From NCBI GenBank assembly GCA_028819075.1, contig JAPPMM010000065.1:19067-83066 (forward strand): a DNA stretch of 64,000 bases. Direction: 5' to 3'. The stretch's first letter is position 1. Every line of letters begins with the position of its first letter. Positions 34,706 through 43,038 of this stretch are shown piece after piece. The position numbers and the translations under genes are program-made. The notes under the pieces are model-generated. The model did no database searches, was not told the origin of the DNA, and saw only the letters and a list, made by a program, of their open reading frames with translations. The DNA comes from Gammaproteobacteria bacterium. GTDB taxonomy: Bacteria; Gemmatimonadota; Gemmatimonadetes; Longimicrobiales; Gaopeijiaceae.

Positions 34706-34735
34706 TTGACCCGAACGGAGCCCAAGGATTAGGTT
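34706..34735 (+). promoter_or_regulatory. predicted sigma70-type promoter
   Basis: TTGACC at 34706-34711 and TAGGTT at 34730-34735 are separated by 18 bases, in the gap after the creatininase-family gene. They point at the TPR membrane protein starting at 34825, leaving a leader of about 80 bases. Confidence 0.45.
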
Positions 34736-34824
34736 TTGCGCGGCGTTCCCGGGCTTGCCTGCGAATCCGTGCCAGCCATGGATGAACGCGACGGAGTCCC
34801 GCACCATCCCCACACACGCGCTTC

Positions 34825-35535
34825 ATGTCCAAGTATTCCCGACGTCCTGGCCCGGGAGGGCCGGCCCCCAGCGCCCCCGACGAGGACGATCTTTTTACCA
34901 GCCGGGTCCTCGAACTCACGGTCTGGGCGCAGAACAACGCCCAGACCCTGATCTTCGCGGGCATCGTGGTCGCCCTCGCCATAGGCGCCACCGTCTACTA
35001 CTTCAATTTCAGCGAGACGCGCGAAGACCAGAGCGCTCTCGAGCTTGAGCAGATCCACCAGGTCGTGGGAGTGGTCAGCACCGAAGAAACTCTCGCCGAG
35101 CTGAACCGGTTCCTGGAACGCTTCGAAGACGCCGCCAGTACGGCCGAAGCCCGGCTTCTCCTGGGTCAGGTCCAGCTCGAGAACGGCAATGTCCAGGGCG
35201 CCATCGACGCGCTGCAGCCGCTCCGCGGCCGTCTCGGGGAACCGGTGGCGCTGCAGGCCGGCTTCCTTCTGGGCGCCGCCTACGAGCAGCAGGGCCTGCA
35301 GGACGAAGCCGTGGCAACCTATCTCGATATCGCCGACGAGACCGACCTGGGCTTCCAGTTGCGCAACGCCCTCTCCGACGCGGCCCGCGTGCGCGCGGCG
35401 CAGGGTCGCTACGCCGAGGCCGAGGATCTGCTGGGCACTCTCCTGGACGAACTGGACGCAGCCGACCCCGGCCGCGGCGTCATCGAGATGCGCCTGGCTG
35501 AGATGCGCGCTCGCCGGACGTCGTCCGGGGGTTGA
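34825..35535 (+). CDS. membrane-anchored TPR protein (YfgM-like layout)
   Basis: The 236-residue protein has a 35-residue polar N-terminus and a single membrane helix (TLIFAGIVVALAIGATVYYF, about 42-61). A periplasmic helical region with TPR-like repeats follows (AEARLLLGQVQLENGNVQGAI, LQAGFLLGAAYEQQGLQDEAV). This is the layout of YfgM and other TPR_21 proteins that assist envelope chaperones. The stop lies inside the 3' end of the convergent M23 peptidase gene, a 56-base overlap. Partners are unknown. Confidence 0.8.
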   Translation: MSKYSRRPGPGGPAPSAPDEDDLFTSRVLELTVWAQNNAQTLIFAGIVVALAIGATVYYFNFSETREDQSALELEQIHQVVGVVSTEETLAELNRFLERFEDAASTAEARLLLGQVQLENGNVQGAIDALQPLRGRLGEPVALQAGFLLGAAYEQQGLQDEAVATYLDIADETDLGFQLRNALSDAARVRAAQGRYAEAEDLLGTLLDELDAADPGRGVIEMRLAEMRARRTSSGG

Positions 35536-36976
35536 ACTCCCGGGGCGCCTCGGCGAGCGACTGCCCAGGCCCGAGCCAACCCGTCTCTCCGCTCGCCGTC
35601 CGCACGTACAGGTAGTCGCCGAAGCGGCCAATCACCGGCACTTCGGTTCCCGCGTCCAGTCGAGCCAGCCAGGCCGAGTCGTCCGTGGGCGCGGCAAGCA
35701 CCGAGCGCGCCGCCGCCACGGTTTCCCGCGCGAAGGGAGCCGCGACTGGTTCGATCAGGCGTGCGGCCACGTAACCTGTTGTGCCGTCGGGCAGACGGGC
35801 CCGGAAGAAGCTCCCCGTGCCGGCGAGAACCCGGAGCGGCGTGTACCGGTCCAGTTCACGCATCACCTCGCCCCGCGGGCCGGGCGCCGCCCGCAGCCGG
35901 ACCCCTCCGTTGCGCACCCGGTTCCATGTGCCCAGCCGCTCCGTGTCGACGGTGAGTTCCGGAACGGTGACGCGCACGGGATCGATGAACGGGAAGGGAT
36001 CGACGGCGCCCTCGCCGCGCCGATAGAGGCCCAGGTGCAGGTGGGGCGGGGTGGTGCGGGCGTTTCCGGTGTTTCCCACGAAGCCGACGGTGTCGCCGGC
36101 TTCGACGAACTGTCCGTCGCGGACATACTGGCTGTCCAGATGGGCGTAGTAGAGGCTGGCGTTGCGCACCGGGTCGCGAACCCATACCACCTTGCCGCCG
36201 ATAGCCGTATCCCGCACGCGGCTGACCCGTCCTGCCGATGCCGCGAGCACGGGAGTTCCACGGCGCGCGAAGATGTCGACGCCGCGGTGGCTCCGCCGGC
36301 CGCCGTCCCGCGCGGCGCCAAACCAGCTGTAGATGTACTGCGGGCCATGTCCCTCGACGGGAAACGCCAGCTGCGCCTCGAGATCCAGAGTGACGGAGTA
36401 GCTGCCTCCGCGCAGCAGCTCGGGCTGGAGCCGCAGGATGAATTCGCCACCGCGCCAGGGCTCGTGCGAGAACGTCTCCACGGGCGATTCCGACGAGAAC
36501 ACCGGCCTCATCGGGTCGGCGGGATCCGCGGGCACGCGAAACAGGTCCACGAATACCCGCGCCGGCTCGCCGGAGTCGACCGCAACTTCGACCGTCAGCC
36601 TTCTACCTCGTTCGAGGCGAAAACCGTACCCGGCGGCCTCCGGAGCGTCGGGGCTGATGTAGCTTTCCTCCGCGTAGGGCAGCGATACCGGAAGCGGCGC
36701 GGCGAGCGCCACGCGTCCGGCCGCCTCCCAGTCCCTCGCGAGCGCCGATTCTCCGAGTCCGGCGACGTTCAGCCGAGCCTGGTAGGCTTCGTGTGGCGTC
36801 AGGTCCCGGAAATGGTCCCGGGCCTGCTCGATCTGCTCGCATCCGGAGACAACCAGGAGCCCGGCCAACACGGAAGGGAGGACGACAGTTTTTCGGCGTA
36901 GATCCCTCCAGGCGTCCAGCTCCGGCGCGACGCCCGAGCAGAACCCGGTGATGTTCGAGCGCAATCGTTCCGACAT
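35480..36976 (-). CDS. M23-family metallopeptidase lipoprotein with two SH3 domains
   Basis: A 498-residue envelope protein. It has a lipobox LLVVSGC with Cys46, a beta-rich N-terminal region to about residue 220, then an M23 (LytM/DD-endopeptidase) domain. Zinc-site residues are seen in RSHRGVDIFA and PPHLHLGLY. The C-terminus carries two bacterial SH3-type modules (GVRLRAAPGPRGEVM and the WLARLDAGTEVPVI region). It probably cuts or binds peptidoglycan cross-links. I chose ATG 36976, which has GAGGTGG upstream; the 30 residues before the signal core are longer than usual, and a frame to 37075 exists. Confidence 0.86.
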   Translation of the reverse strand: MSERLRSNITGFCSGVAPELDAWRDLRRKTVVLPSVLAGLLVVSGCEQIEQARDHFRDLTPHEAYQARLNVAGLGESALARDWEAAGRVALAAPLPVSLPYAEESYISPDAPEAAGYGFRLERGRRLTVEVAVDSGEPARVFVDLFRVPADPADPMRPVFSSESPVETFSHEPWRGGEFILRLQPELLRGGSYSVTLDLEAQLAFPVEGHGPQYIYSWFGAARDGGRRSHRGVDIFARRGTPVLAASAGRVSRVRDTAIGGKVVWVRDPVRNASLYYAHLDSQYVRDGQFVEAGDTVGFVGNTGNARTTPPHLHLGLYRRGEGAVDPFPFIDPVRVTVPELTVDTERLGTWNRVRNGGVRLRAAPGPRGEVMRELDRYTPLRVLAGTGSFFRARLPDGTTGYVAARLIEPVAAPFARETVAAARSVLAAPTDDSAWLARLDAGTEVPVIGRFGDYLYVRTASGETGWLGPGQSLAEAPREFNPRTTSGERASQPGASR

Positions 36977-37137
36977 CAATCCACCTCTCCCGCATCCCAA
37001 ACACGCCTCCGTCATCCCATCCCGCAGCCATTCTAGCGAGCCTGAGCCGAAGAGGAAAACCGCGTGGCCGCGCAATCGTGCAACGCGCCATCTTCGCCGG
37101 GGGCTGGCTGAGGGCTTGAAGGCGCCCCAAACCTGCG

Positions 37138-37165
37138 CATAATATGTATTATGTATAGTTACGGA
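37138..37165 (-). promoter_or_regulatory. AT-rich promoter-like island upstream of the M23 gene
   Basis: On the minus strand TTCCGT is followed after 16 bases by TATTAT. CATAAT/ATTATG (37138-37143 and 37148-37153) also form a near-palindrome. It lies about 160 bases upstream of the M23 start and is the lowest-GC patch nearby. A regulator site is possible. Confidence 0.4.
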
Positions 37166-37217
37166 ATCTCGCCGTCCCCTCTCAGAAATCCGTGGCGGCC
37201 AAAACCCGCCGATGACA

Positions 37218-37257
37218 CATCAGAATTCCGTGGATTCCAGCAGTCGGAATTCTGATG
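37218..37257. terminator. perfect 13-bp inverted repeat downstream of the glycosyltransferase run
   Basis: Arms 37218-37230 and 37245-37257 are exact reverse complements around a 14-base loop; each contains GAATTC. It lies 45 bases past the last gene of the 13-kb minus-strand series, so a terminator or mRNA-end hairpin is likely. No T-run follows directly, and an operator or element remnant is the alternative. Confidence 0.5.
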
Positions 37258-37301
37258 CGAGGGGATTTGGGGCTCTCGGTCAGGATCCTGACGGGAGGTC
37301 G

Positions 37302-38027
37302 TTACAGCCGGCCGATCACGTCGAGGATTCGGAGCATCCACACGCGCCACACTGCCTCTCGAACGATCTTCCCCGACATCTTCGACTCACCGGAATCGCG
37401 CTCGGTGAAGACGATCGGGACTTCGACCAGGCGAAAGCCCTTCCGTGCCGCGCGGAACTTCAGCTCGATCTGGAAGGCGTATCCGTTGGAGACGATGCGA
37501 TCGAGGTCGAGGGCCTCGAGGACTTCCCTGCGCCAGCAGTTGAAGCCACCCGTGGCATCGGCGACCGGCAGACCGGTGATGGTTCGCGCGTACCAGCAGC
37601 CGAAATAGCTGATCAGCAGCCGGCTCATGGGCCAGTCGACCACGGTGACCCGGCCGTGGAGGTAGCGGGAACCGATGACGACATCCGCGTGCCGCGTCTG
37701 TTCGATGAACGCCGGCAGCATCTCCGGCGAATGCGACAGGTCGGCGTCCATCTCGCAGAGCAGCGGATAGCCGCGGGCGAGGCCCCATTTGAACCCTGCT
37801 AGGTACGCGGGGCCGAGACCGAGCTTTTCGGTTCGATGAAGGACGTGGATACGGGGTTCGCCGGCGGCCATCTCATCGGCCAGCTGCCCCGTGCCGTCCG
37901 GTGATCCGTCGTCGATGACCAGGATCTCGATGCCTGGATGCTGCTCCAGCACCAAGGGTACGATCCGCGGGAGATTCTCCCGCTCGTTGTAGGTGGGAAT
38001 CAGGACGAGGAGTCGCGGGTCAGGCAT
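37302..38027 (-). CDS. family 2 glycosyltransferase, polyprenol-phosphate mannose synthase-like
   Basis: A 241-residue GT2 enzyme of the Dpm1 type. It has VLIPTYNERENLPRIV at the start, VIDDGSPDGT, the metal-binding EMDADLSHSPEML, GSRYLHG and a C-terminal FTERDSGESKMS segment. Such enzymes move a sugar (often mannose or glucose) from a nucleotide sugar to polyprenyl phosphate at the inner membrane. No membrane helices follow the catalytic domain. I chose ATG 38027, which overlaps the preceding gene's stop by 8 bases; upstream in-frame residues have no match. Confidence 0.9.
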   Translation of the reverse strand: MPDPRLLVLIPTYNERENLPRIVPLVLEQHPGIEILVIDDGSPDGTGQLADEMAAGEPRIHVLHRTEKLGLGPAYLAGFKWGLARGYPLLCEMDADLSHSPEMLPAFIEQTRHADVVIGSRYLHGRVTVVDWPMSRLLISYFGCWYARTITGLPVADATGGFNCWRREVLEALDLDRIVSNGYAFQIELKFRAARKGFRLVEVPIVFTERDSGESKMSGKIVREAVWRVWMLRILDVIGRL

Positions 38028-39144
38028 GGGGCGCTCTCTTCCCCGCTCGCAGGGCTTCGTAGACCTCCAGGTGCCGTTCCACGAGCCGGTCGTTGCTCCA
38101 GCGGGTGGCGACGCGCTCGCGCGCTCGGCGTCCGGCCTCCTGCAGCAGATCGGTTCGGCGCAGGAGGGCGACAAGCCGCCTGGCCAGATCGGCGGGATCC
38201 CCGGGCTCGAAAAGGGTTCCCACCGATTCGTCCACGATTTCAGGCAGTCCTCCTACCCGGGAAGCGGCCACCGGAAGCTCGCACGCCATGGCCTCCAGCG
38301 CCGCGATCGAGGTTGCCTCCATGAGCGAGGGAACGACCGCAACGGCGGCGGAAGAGAGAATGCCCGGCATCTCGGCATTGGGCCGTGCGCCGAGGAAGCG
38401 GACTCGTTCGGCCAGGCCCAACTGCGCGCTCAGGCTCTCCAGCTCCCCCCGCTCCGGTCCGTCGCCTACCAGAATCGCCTCCACCCCGGGAACCGCCGCG
38501 GCGATTTCGGGCATCGCCTGCACGAAAAACCGCACTCCGTTCTTGGGAAACAGACGGCGCGGAACGACCAGCAGAGGTCCGGACACGGGCGGGAGCGATG
38601 GTTCGCAGCGGCGGAAGACCGATGTGTCCACCCCGTTGGTCACCGGCTCGGTGGACAGACCCGGGAGCAGGCCGTCGGCGACATCTGCGATCTCGACGCT
38701 GGTGGCGAAGGTATGGTCGGACGCGCGCAGGAGGGTGCGCAGGCCCGGCCGCCAATGCGTTTTCGCCGCCAGCCGAAGGAAGTGGGAGGTGTGCAGGGTG
38801 GTAATCACCGGTCGCGCGCGGAGCCGGCCGGCAATCCATGCCGGCGGGATGGAGGCGATGGCCTGCGCGTGCACCACGTCGACCTCCGCGCTCGCCCGGG
38901 TGGTGCGTGGTGTCGAGCACATCGAGTGCAGGAACCACCCTCCCGGGTTGCGCGCCGGCAGCCATGTTCTCCGGACGTGGATGTCCCCCATGAACTGCTC
39001 GCGCGGAAGATTGGGACGGGACCGCGAGGTGACCACATCCACGCGGTGTCCGCGGGCCACAAGCCCCCGGCACAGGTTGAAGACGTGGCTCTCCAGTCCG
39101 CCCACTTCCGGCGGGAAGTAGATGCAGTGCATCAGGATGTTCAT
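38020..39144 (-). CDS. family 4 glycosyltransferase
   Basis: A 374-residue GT-B fold enzyme. The N-terminal half has YFPPEVGGLESHVFNLCRGL and a DVVHAQAIAS segment. The C-terminal half has the nucleotide-sugar site with VPRRLFPKNG, GDGPERGEL, PNAEMPGILSSA and the E-x7-E motif in EATSIAALEAMACELP. It probably adds a sugar to a cell-surface glycan or lipid. It overlaps wecB upstream (ATGA at 39141-39144) and the GT2 gene downstream. Donor and acceptor are unknown. Confidence 0.9.
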   Translation of the reverse strand: MNILMHCIYFPPEVGGLESHVFNLCRGLVARGHRVDVVTSRSRPNLPREQFMGDIHVRRTWLPARNPGGWFLHSMCSTPRTTRASAEVDVVHAQAIASIPPAWIAGRLRARPVITTLHTSHFLRLAAKTHWRPGLRTLLRASDHTFATSVEIADVADGLLPGLSTEPVTNGVDTSVFRRCEPSLPPVSGPLLVVPRRLFPKNGVRFFVQAMPEIAAAVPGVEAILVGDGPERGELESLSAQLGLAERVRFLGARPNAEMPGILSSAAVAVVPSLMEATSIAALEAMACELPVAASRVGGLPEIVDESVGTLFEPGDPADLARRLVALLRRTDLLQEAGRRARERVATRWSNDRLVERHLEVYEALRAGKRAPHA

Positions 39145-40307
39145 GGCGCTTCCGGAAGCCAGTCGCGCGTCCGGCGCGGCACTCCGGTGAGCCGCTGCGC
39201 CACGATGTCGGCGATGCGCTCCGCCGCGTCGCCGTCGCCGTAGGGGTTGGCGAAACCGCCCTCCCGGTCCCCTTCCCCGTTTCCGCCGGCCAGCGCGGCC
39301 AGGGCCTCGGCGACGATGCGGGCGCGGTCGGTTCCCACCAGCCTGGCAACCCCCGCGGCCACACCTTCCGGGCGCTCCGTCACCTCCCGCAGCACGAGGA
39401 CCGGCGTGCCGAAGGTGGGCGCCTCCTCCTGGATTCCCCCGGAGTCGGTGAGCACGAGGCTCGCCCGCTTGAGCGCACGCAGGAGATCCGGGTACGCCAG
39501 CGGGTCTGTCAGGTGAACCCGGGGATGGTCGGCCAGATGCTCGCGCGCCGGGCGGACGACCTGCGGATTCGGGTGCACGGGATAGATGACCTGGACATCC
39601 GGACATCGGTCCGCAATCTCGCGGACGGCTCGGAAGACCCGACACAGAGGTTCGCCGAACGACTCGCGCCGATGGGCCGTGAGCAGCACGAGTGGGCCAC
39701 CTCCCGCCAGAAGTTCGGCCAGCACCCGGTCTTCGATTTCGGCTTCGCGGTGAGCCAGCCGCAGAAGAGCGTCGACCACGGTATTGCCCGTGACGTGAAT
39801 CGAAGCTTCGGAGATCCCTTCATCCAGCAGGTTTTGCCGCGCCAGCGCGGTGGGCGCGAAGTGAAGTTCGGCGAGCGTGTCCGTCATCTGCCGGAACAGC
39901 TCCTCGGGATACGGAGCCCACCGATTGCGGCTGCGCAATCCGGCCTCGACGTGCCCCACCTGGATGCGTTCGAAGAATCCCACCAGCGAACCGAAGAAGA
40001 CGCTGGCCGTGTCGCCCTGCACCAGCATCATGGCCGGCGCGAACTCGCGGATCATGTCCCTCAGCCCTTCCATGCAGCCCCGCCCGACGTCGTAGAGGGT
40101 CTGGCCGGACTTCATGATGTCCAGGTCGAAGTCGGGGATGATGGAGAAAGCTTCGAGCGCCTGGTCGACCATGTCGGTGTGCTGGCCGGTCAGGGCGACT
40201 GCGCTCTCCACCAGGTCGGCACGACTGCGCAGCGCCTCTGCCACCGGGGCCATCTTGATCGCCTCCGGCCGGGTGCCGATGACCACCAGGACGCGCGGAC
40301 GCGTCAT
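39141..40307 (-). CDS. wecB: UDP-N-acetylglucosamine 2-epimerase (non-hydrolysing)
   Basis: WecB interconverts UDP-GlcNAc and UDP-ManNAc, supplying ManNAc for surface polysaccharides. The 388-residue protein has IGTRPEAIKMAPV at the start, QGDTASVFFG, HVEAGLRS, PYPEELFRQ, TAHRRES and TDSGGIQEEAP, which together include the expected active-site residues. No wecC dehydrogenase is in the window. It starts 61 bases after the rpoN stop. Confidence 0.95.
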   Translation of the reverse strand: MTRPRVLVVIGTRPEAIKMAPVAEALRSRADLVESAVALTGQHTDMVDQALEAFSIIPDFDLDIMKSGQTLYDVGRGCMEGLRDMIREFAPAMMLVQGDTASVFFGSLVGFFERIQVGHVEAGLRSRNRWAPYPEELFRQMTDTLAELHFAPTALARQNLLDEGISEASIHVTGNTVVDALLRLAHREAEIEDRVLAELLAGGGPLVLLTAHRRESFGEPLCRVFRAVREIADRCPDVQVIYPVHPNPQVVRPAREHLADHPRVHLTDPLAYPDLLRALKRASLVLTDSGGIQEEAPTFGTPVLVLREVTERPEGVAAGVARLVGTDRARIVAEALAALAGGNGEGDREGGFANPYGDGDAAERIADIVAQRLTGVPRRTRDWLPEAP

Positions 40308-40368
40308 CCCCGGGGCCGGCTGCCGCGGAGGAGGATGGCATCGGCGCGGTCGACGCGGGGCGATCCGC

Positions 40369-41847
40369 TCACAGGCGCTTGCGCATGCGCGCCGGGAGGA
40401 TGCCGAGCTGGTCGCGGTACTTGGCCACCGTCCGGCGCGCGATGCGGACGCCGTCGGCGCGCAGGAGCTTGACGAGTGCCATGTCGGTGAGGGGCTTGCG
40501 AACGTCCTCCCCGGAGATGAGTGCCTCCATCTTCGCCTTGACTCCGCGAGCGGAAATGTCGGTGCCGCTGGTGGTTGAGAGCCCGCTCGAAAAGAAGTAC
40601 TTGAGGCTGAAGACGCCGCGCGGCGTCTGGACGAACTTCTCGTTGGTCACGCGCGACACGGTCGATTCGTGCATCTCGATGTGGTCGGCCACCTCACGCA
40701 AGGTGAGCGGCCGCAGATGCTGAACCCCGTTTTCGAAGAAACCGCGCTGACGCTCGACGATGTACTGCATCACCTTGAGCATCGTCTGGCGCCGCTGTTC
40801 GATGGCCTGGATCATCCAGCTGGCGGAATTCAGCTTGTCCTTGATGAACGTCTTGTTCTCTCCCTGGAACAGGCGCTTGTCGCGGGCGACTTCCTGGTAC
40901 GAGCGCGCCAGCCTCAGCTGGGGCATGCTGGTGTCGTTGGCGAACACCATGTACTCGCCGGAGATCTTCTCCACGATCAGGTCCGGGACGATGTAGTGCT
41001 CGGGTTCGGGCGAGTACCTGAGTCCCGGCTTCGGGTCCAGGCGGGCGAGCCGATCGGCGGCATCCTGGACCAACCGGGGCGCTACTCCGAGAGCGCGGGC
41101 GATGTTGGCCCAGCGGTGACTCAGGAGGTCGTCGAAGTGCTCGTCGACCATGACCCCGATGAGTTCATTCTCCTCCCTCGATTCGCGCAGCTGGATGAGG
41201 AGGCATTCGCGCAGATCGCGCGCGCCCACACCCGGCGGATCCATGTCCTGCACGATTTCGAGCATCGCCTCCACTTCCCCCACGTCGAAGGGCGCAAGCA
41301 TCGCGGCCAGCTCCTCCGGAGACTCGTCCTCGGCGGCTTCGAGGGCGAGGTCGCGCACGTCTTCGAGCCAGCCGTTGAGGTCGTCGGTGATGGTTTCCAG
41401 CGGACAGCGCAGGAGGCCGTCGTCATCGATGTTGCCGATGATCTCCTGCGCGATCCTCTGCTCGCGGCCGGAGAGCGTCAGCAGCTGAGTCTGGTTCTCG
41501 AGATGATCGCGGAGGTCGGGAGCCTTGGACGGCGTGGGGAAGTCGAAGTCACGGGCTTCGTACTGGGCGCGGCGTCCGCCGGCGTCGAATCCGTCGAGCA
41601 GGATCGACTCCCAGTCGACCTCGTCCCCGTCCTCGTCCACGCCATCCTGGTCGAGTTCCACTTCCTGCTCGGTGTCGCCCTCTACCACCTCCAGGAACGG
41701 GTTTTCCGTCATCTCCTGCTTCAGACGCTGCTGGAGGTCGAGCAGCGGAAGATGAAGCAACTCCATTGCCTGGTACAGGCGCGGGTTGATCTTCATCTCC
41801 TGCCTGAGCTCCGGGCTCTGGATGAGCCGCGCGCCGAGTCCGCTCAT
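40369..41847 (-). CDS. rpoN: RNA polymerase sigma-54 factor RpoN
   Basis: RpoN directs polymerase to -24/-12 promoters and needs enhancer-binding ATPases. The 492-residue protein has the N-terminal activator region (LIQSPELRQEMKINPRLYQAMELL), an acidic stretch (about 55-80), and the core-binding domain. The helix-turn-helix region includes RPLTLREVADHIEMHESTVSR, and the RpoN box is ARRTVAKYR near the end. The start overlaps the lptB stop as ATGA; lptB-rpoN adjacency is common in diderms. No sigma-54 activator is in the window. Confidence 0.96.
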   Translation of the reverse strand: MSGLGARLIQSPELRQEMKINPRLYQAMELLHLPLLDLQQRLKQEMTENPFLEVVEGDTEQEVELDQDGVDEDGDEVDWESILLDGFDAGGRRAQYEARDFDFPTPSKAPDLRDHLENQTQLLTLSGREQRIAQEIIGNIDDDGLLRCPLETITDDLNGWLEDVRDLALEAAEDESPEELAAMLAPFDVGEVEAMLEIVQDMDPPGVGARDLRECLLIQLRESREENELIGVMVDEHFDDLLSHRWANIARALGVAPRLVQDAADRLARLDPKPGLRYSPEPEHYIVPDLIVEKISGEYMVFANDTSMPQLRLARSYQEVARDKRLFQGENKTFIKDKLNSASWMIQAIEQRRQTMLKVMQYIVERQRGFFENGVQHLRPLTLREVADHIEMHESTVSRVTNEKFVQTPRGVFSLKYFFSSGLSTTSGTDISARGVKAKMEALISGEDVRKPLTDMALVKLLRADGVRIARRTVAKYRDQLGILPARMRKRL

Positions 41848-43037
41848 GCCGCCACGGGGGGATTGAAGCGCTTGCGCATGCGGTCGGTCAGGACGGGGCC
41901 GAGGTAGATCTCGGCGACTTCGTCGTTCCAGACCAGTTCGGAGACCGTGCCGACGACTCGTATGCGGCCCTCGTGCATGATGTAGGCGCGGTCGACGATC
42001 TCGAGCGTCTGTTCCACGCTGTGGTCCGTGATGATGACCCCGATGCCGCGGTGCCTCAACCCGGCCACGATCTGCTGGATGTCGTTGACGGCGATGGGAT
42101 CGATTCCGGCGAAGGGCTCGTCGAGGAGCATGAACTTGGGACGCTGGACGAGCGCGCGCGTGATCTCCAGACGACGCCGTTCCCCGCCGGAGAGCGAAAA
42201 CGCCTTCGAGTGGCGAAGGTGGCCGATGGAGAGCTCCGACAGCAACTCGTCGAGGCGCTGCTTGCGCTCCGCCCTCGGCAGCGGCAGCGTCTCAAGGATC
42301 GCCATTACGTTCTGTTCTACGGTCAGGCGCCGGAAGACCGAAGGCTCCTGGGCGAGATAGCCGACCCCGAGGCGCGCGCGCCTGTACATGGGAATGCCGG
42401 TCAGCATCCGGTCGTCCAGCCGCACCTGCCCGGCCTGGGGCGAAATCAGCCCGACCATCATGTAGAAGGTCGTGGTCTTGCCGGCGCCGTTCGGCCCTAG
42501 CAGCCCGACGATCTCGCCCTGCTCCACCGCGATGTCGACATCGTTCACCACCTTGCGGCCGCCGTAGCTCTTGGTCAGCCCGGTCGCGACCAGCCGGCTG
42601 GCAGGCGGCGAGGCGCCGTTGTCCGGGGACTCGCTGGCCAGGACGCCGAACTTGTGCTGCAGCACCACCGCCATCGCCTCGATATTCTCGACCAGCGGGT
42701 CGCGGTCGACGGATATCTCTTCCCACAGCTCGGCGTCGAGGGTCAGCCGTTCCCAGCCGTCTTCGCGGGGATCACGGCCGGCGATGCCGACCGCCTCCAG
42801 CCGCCCGATCACCTGTTCCTCCAGGTAGCCGCCGAGTTCGCCGCCGCGCTCGCGCCAGGATGCCTGCAGGTGGAGTTCGAGTTCCTCGTACTCGCGGCGC
42901 ACCGACGACACCCAGTCGTCCCGGCCGACGGATCCCGAATCGTCCGCGCCCCGGATGAGTTCCAGAACCGCCACCGCCACCGAGACATCGTGCGGCTCGA
43001 GTTCCTGCATGAGCTCCAGAAAGCGTTCCAGCGTCAT
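41844..43037 (-). CDS. lptB: LPS export ABC transporter ATPase LptB with a long N-terminal extension
   Basis: LptB is the ATPase that drives LPS extraction from the inner membrane through LptFG. Residues about 148-397 form a complete LptB: Walker A GPNGAGKTTT at 181-190, signature LSGGERRRLEI, Walker B FMLLDEPFAGID, and the switch His in ITDHSV. Residues 1-147 are an added acidic, mainly helical region (ELMQELEPHDVSVAVAVLEL, REYEELELHLQASWRER) with no membrane segment and no family I know. LptB is usually about 240 residues. GGAG lies just before the ATG at 43037, which is one base after the lptA-like stop; an internal start at residue 122 is possible. Confidence 0.9.
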   Translation of the reverse strand: MTLERFLELMQELEPHDVSVAVAVLELIRGADDSGSVGRDDWVSSVRREYEELELHLQASWRERGGELGGYLEEQVIGRLEAVGIAGRDPREDGWERLTLDAELWEEISVDRDPLVENIEAMAVVLQHKFGVLASESPDNGASPPASRLVATGLTKSYGGRKVVNDVDIAVEQGEIVGLLGPNGAGKTTTFYMMVGLISPQAGQVRLDDRMLTGIPMYRRARLGVGYLAQEPSVFRRLTVEQNVMAILETLPLPRAERKQRLDELLSELSIGHLRHSKAFSLSGGERRRLEITRALVQRPKFMLLDEPFAGIDPIAVNDIQQIVAGLRHRGIGVIITDHSVEQTLEIVDRAYIMHEGRIRVVGTVSELVWNDEVAEIYLGPVLTDRMRKRFNPPVAA

Positions 43038-43038
43038 T

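Larger units (their letters stand above)
36977..37301. other. 325-base gene-free stretch between M23 and glycosyltransferase genes
   Basis: No convincing gene is present. It holds an AT-rich patch at 37138-37160 in otherwise high-GC DNA, and a perfect 13-bp inverted repeat at 37218-37257. Short open frames here have no start context or recognisable content. Confidence 0.6.

Noticed and set aside
37302-38174. A 49-residue longer start for the GT2 glycosyltransferase
   Set aside because: The extra residues overlap the preceding gene by 155 bases and have no similarity to the family; ATG 38027 with an 8-base overlap is natural.
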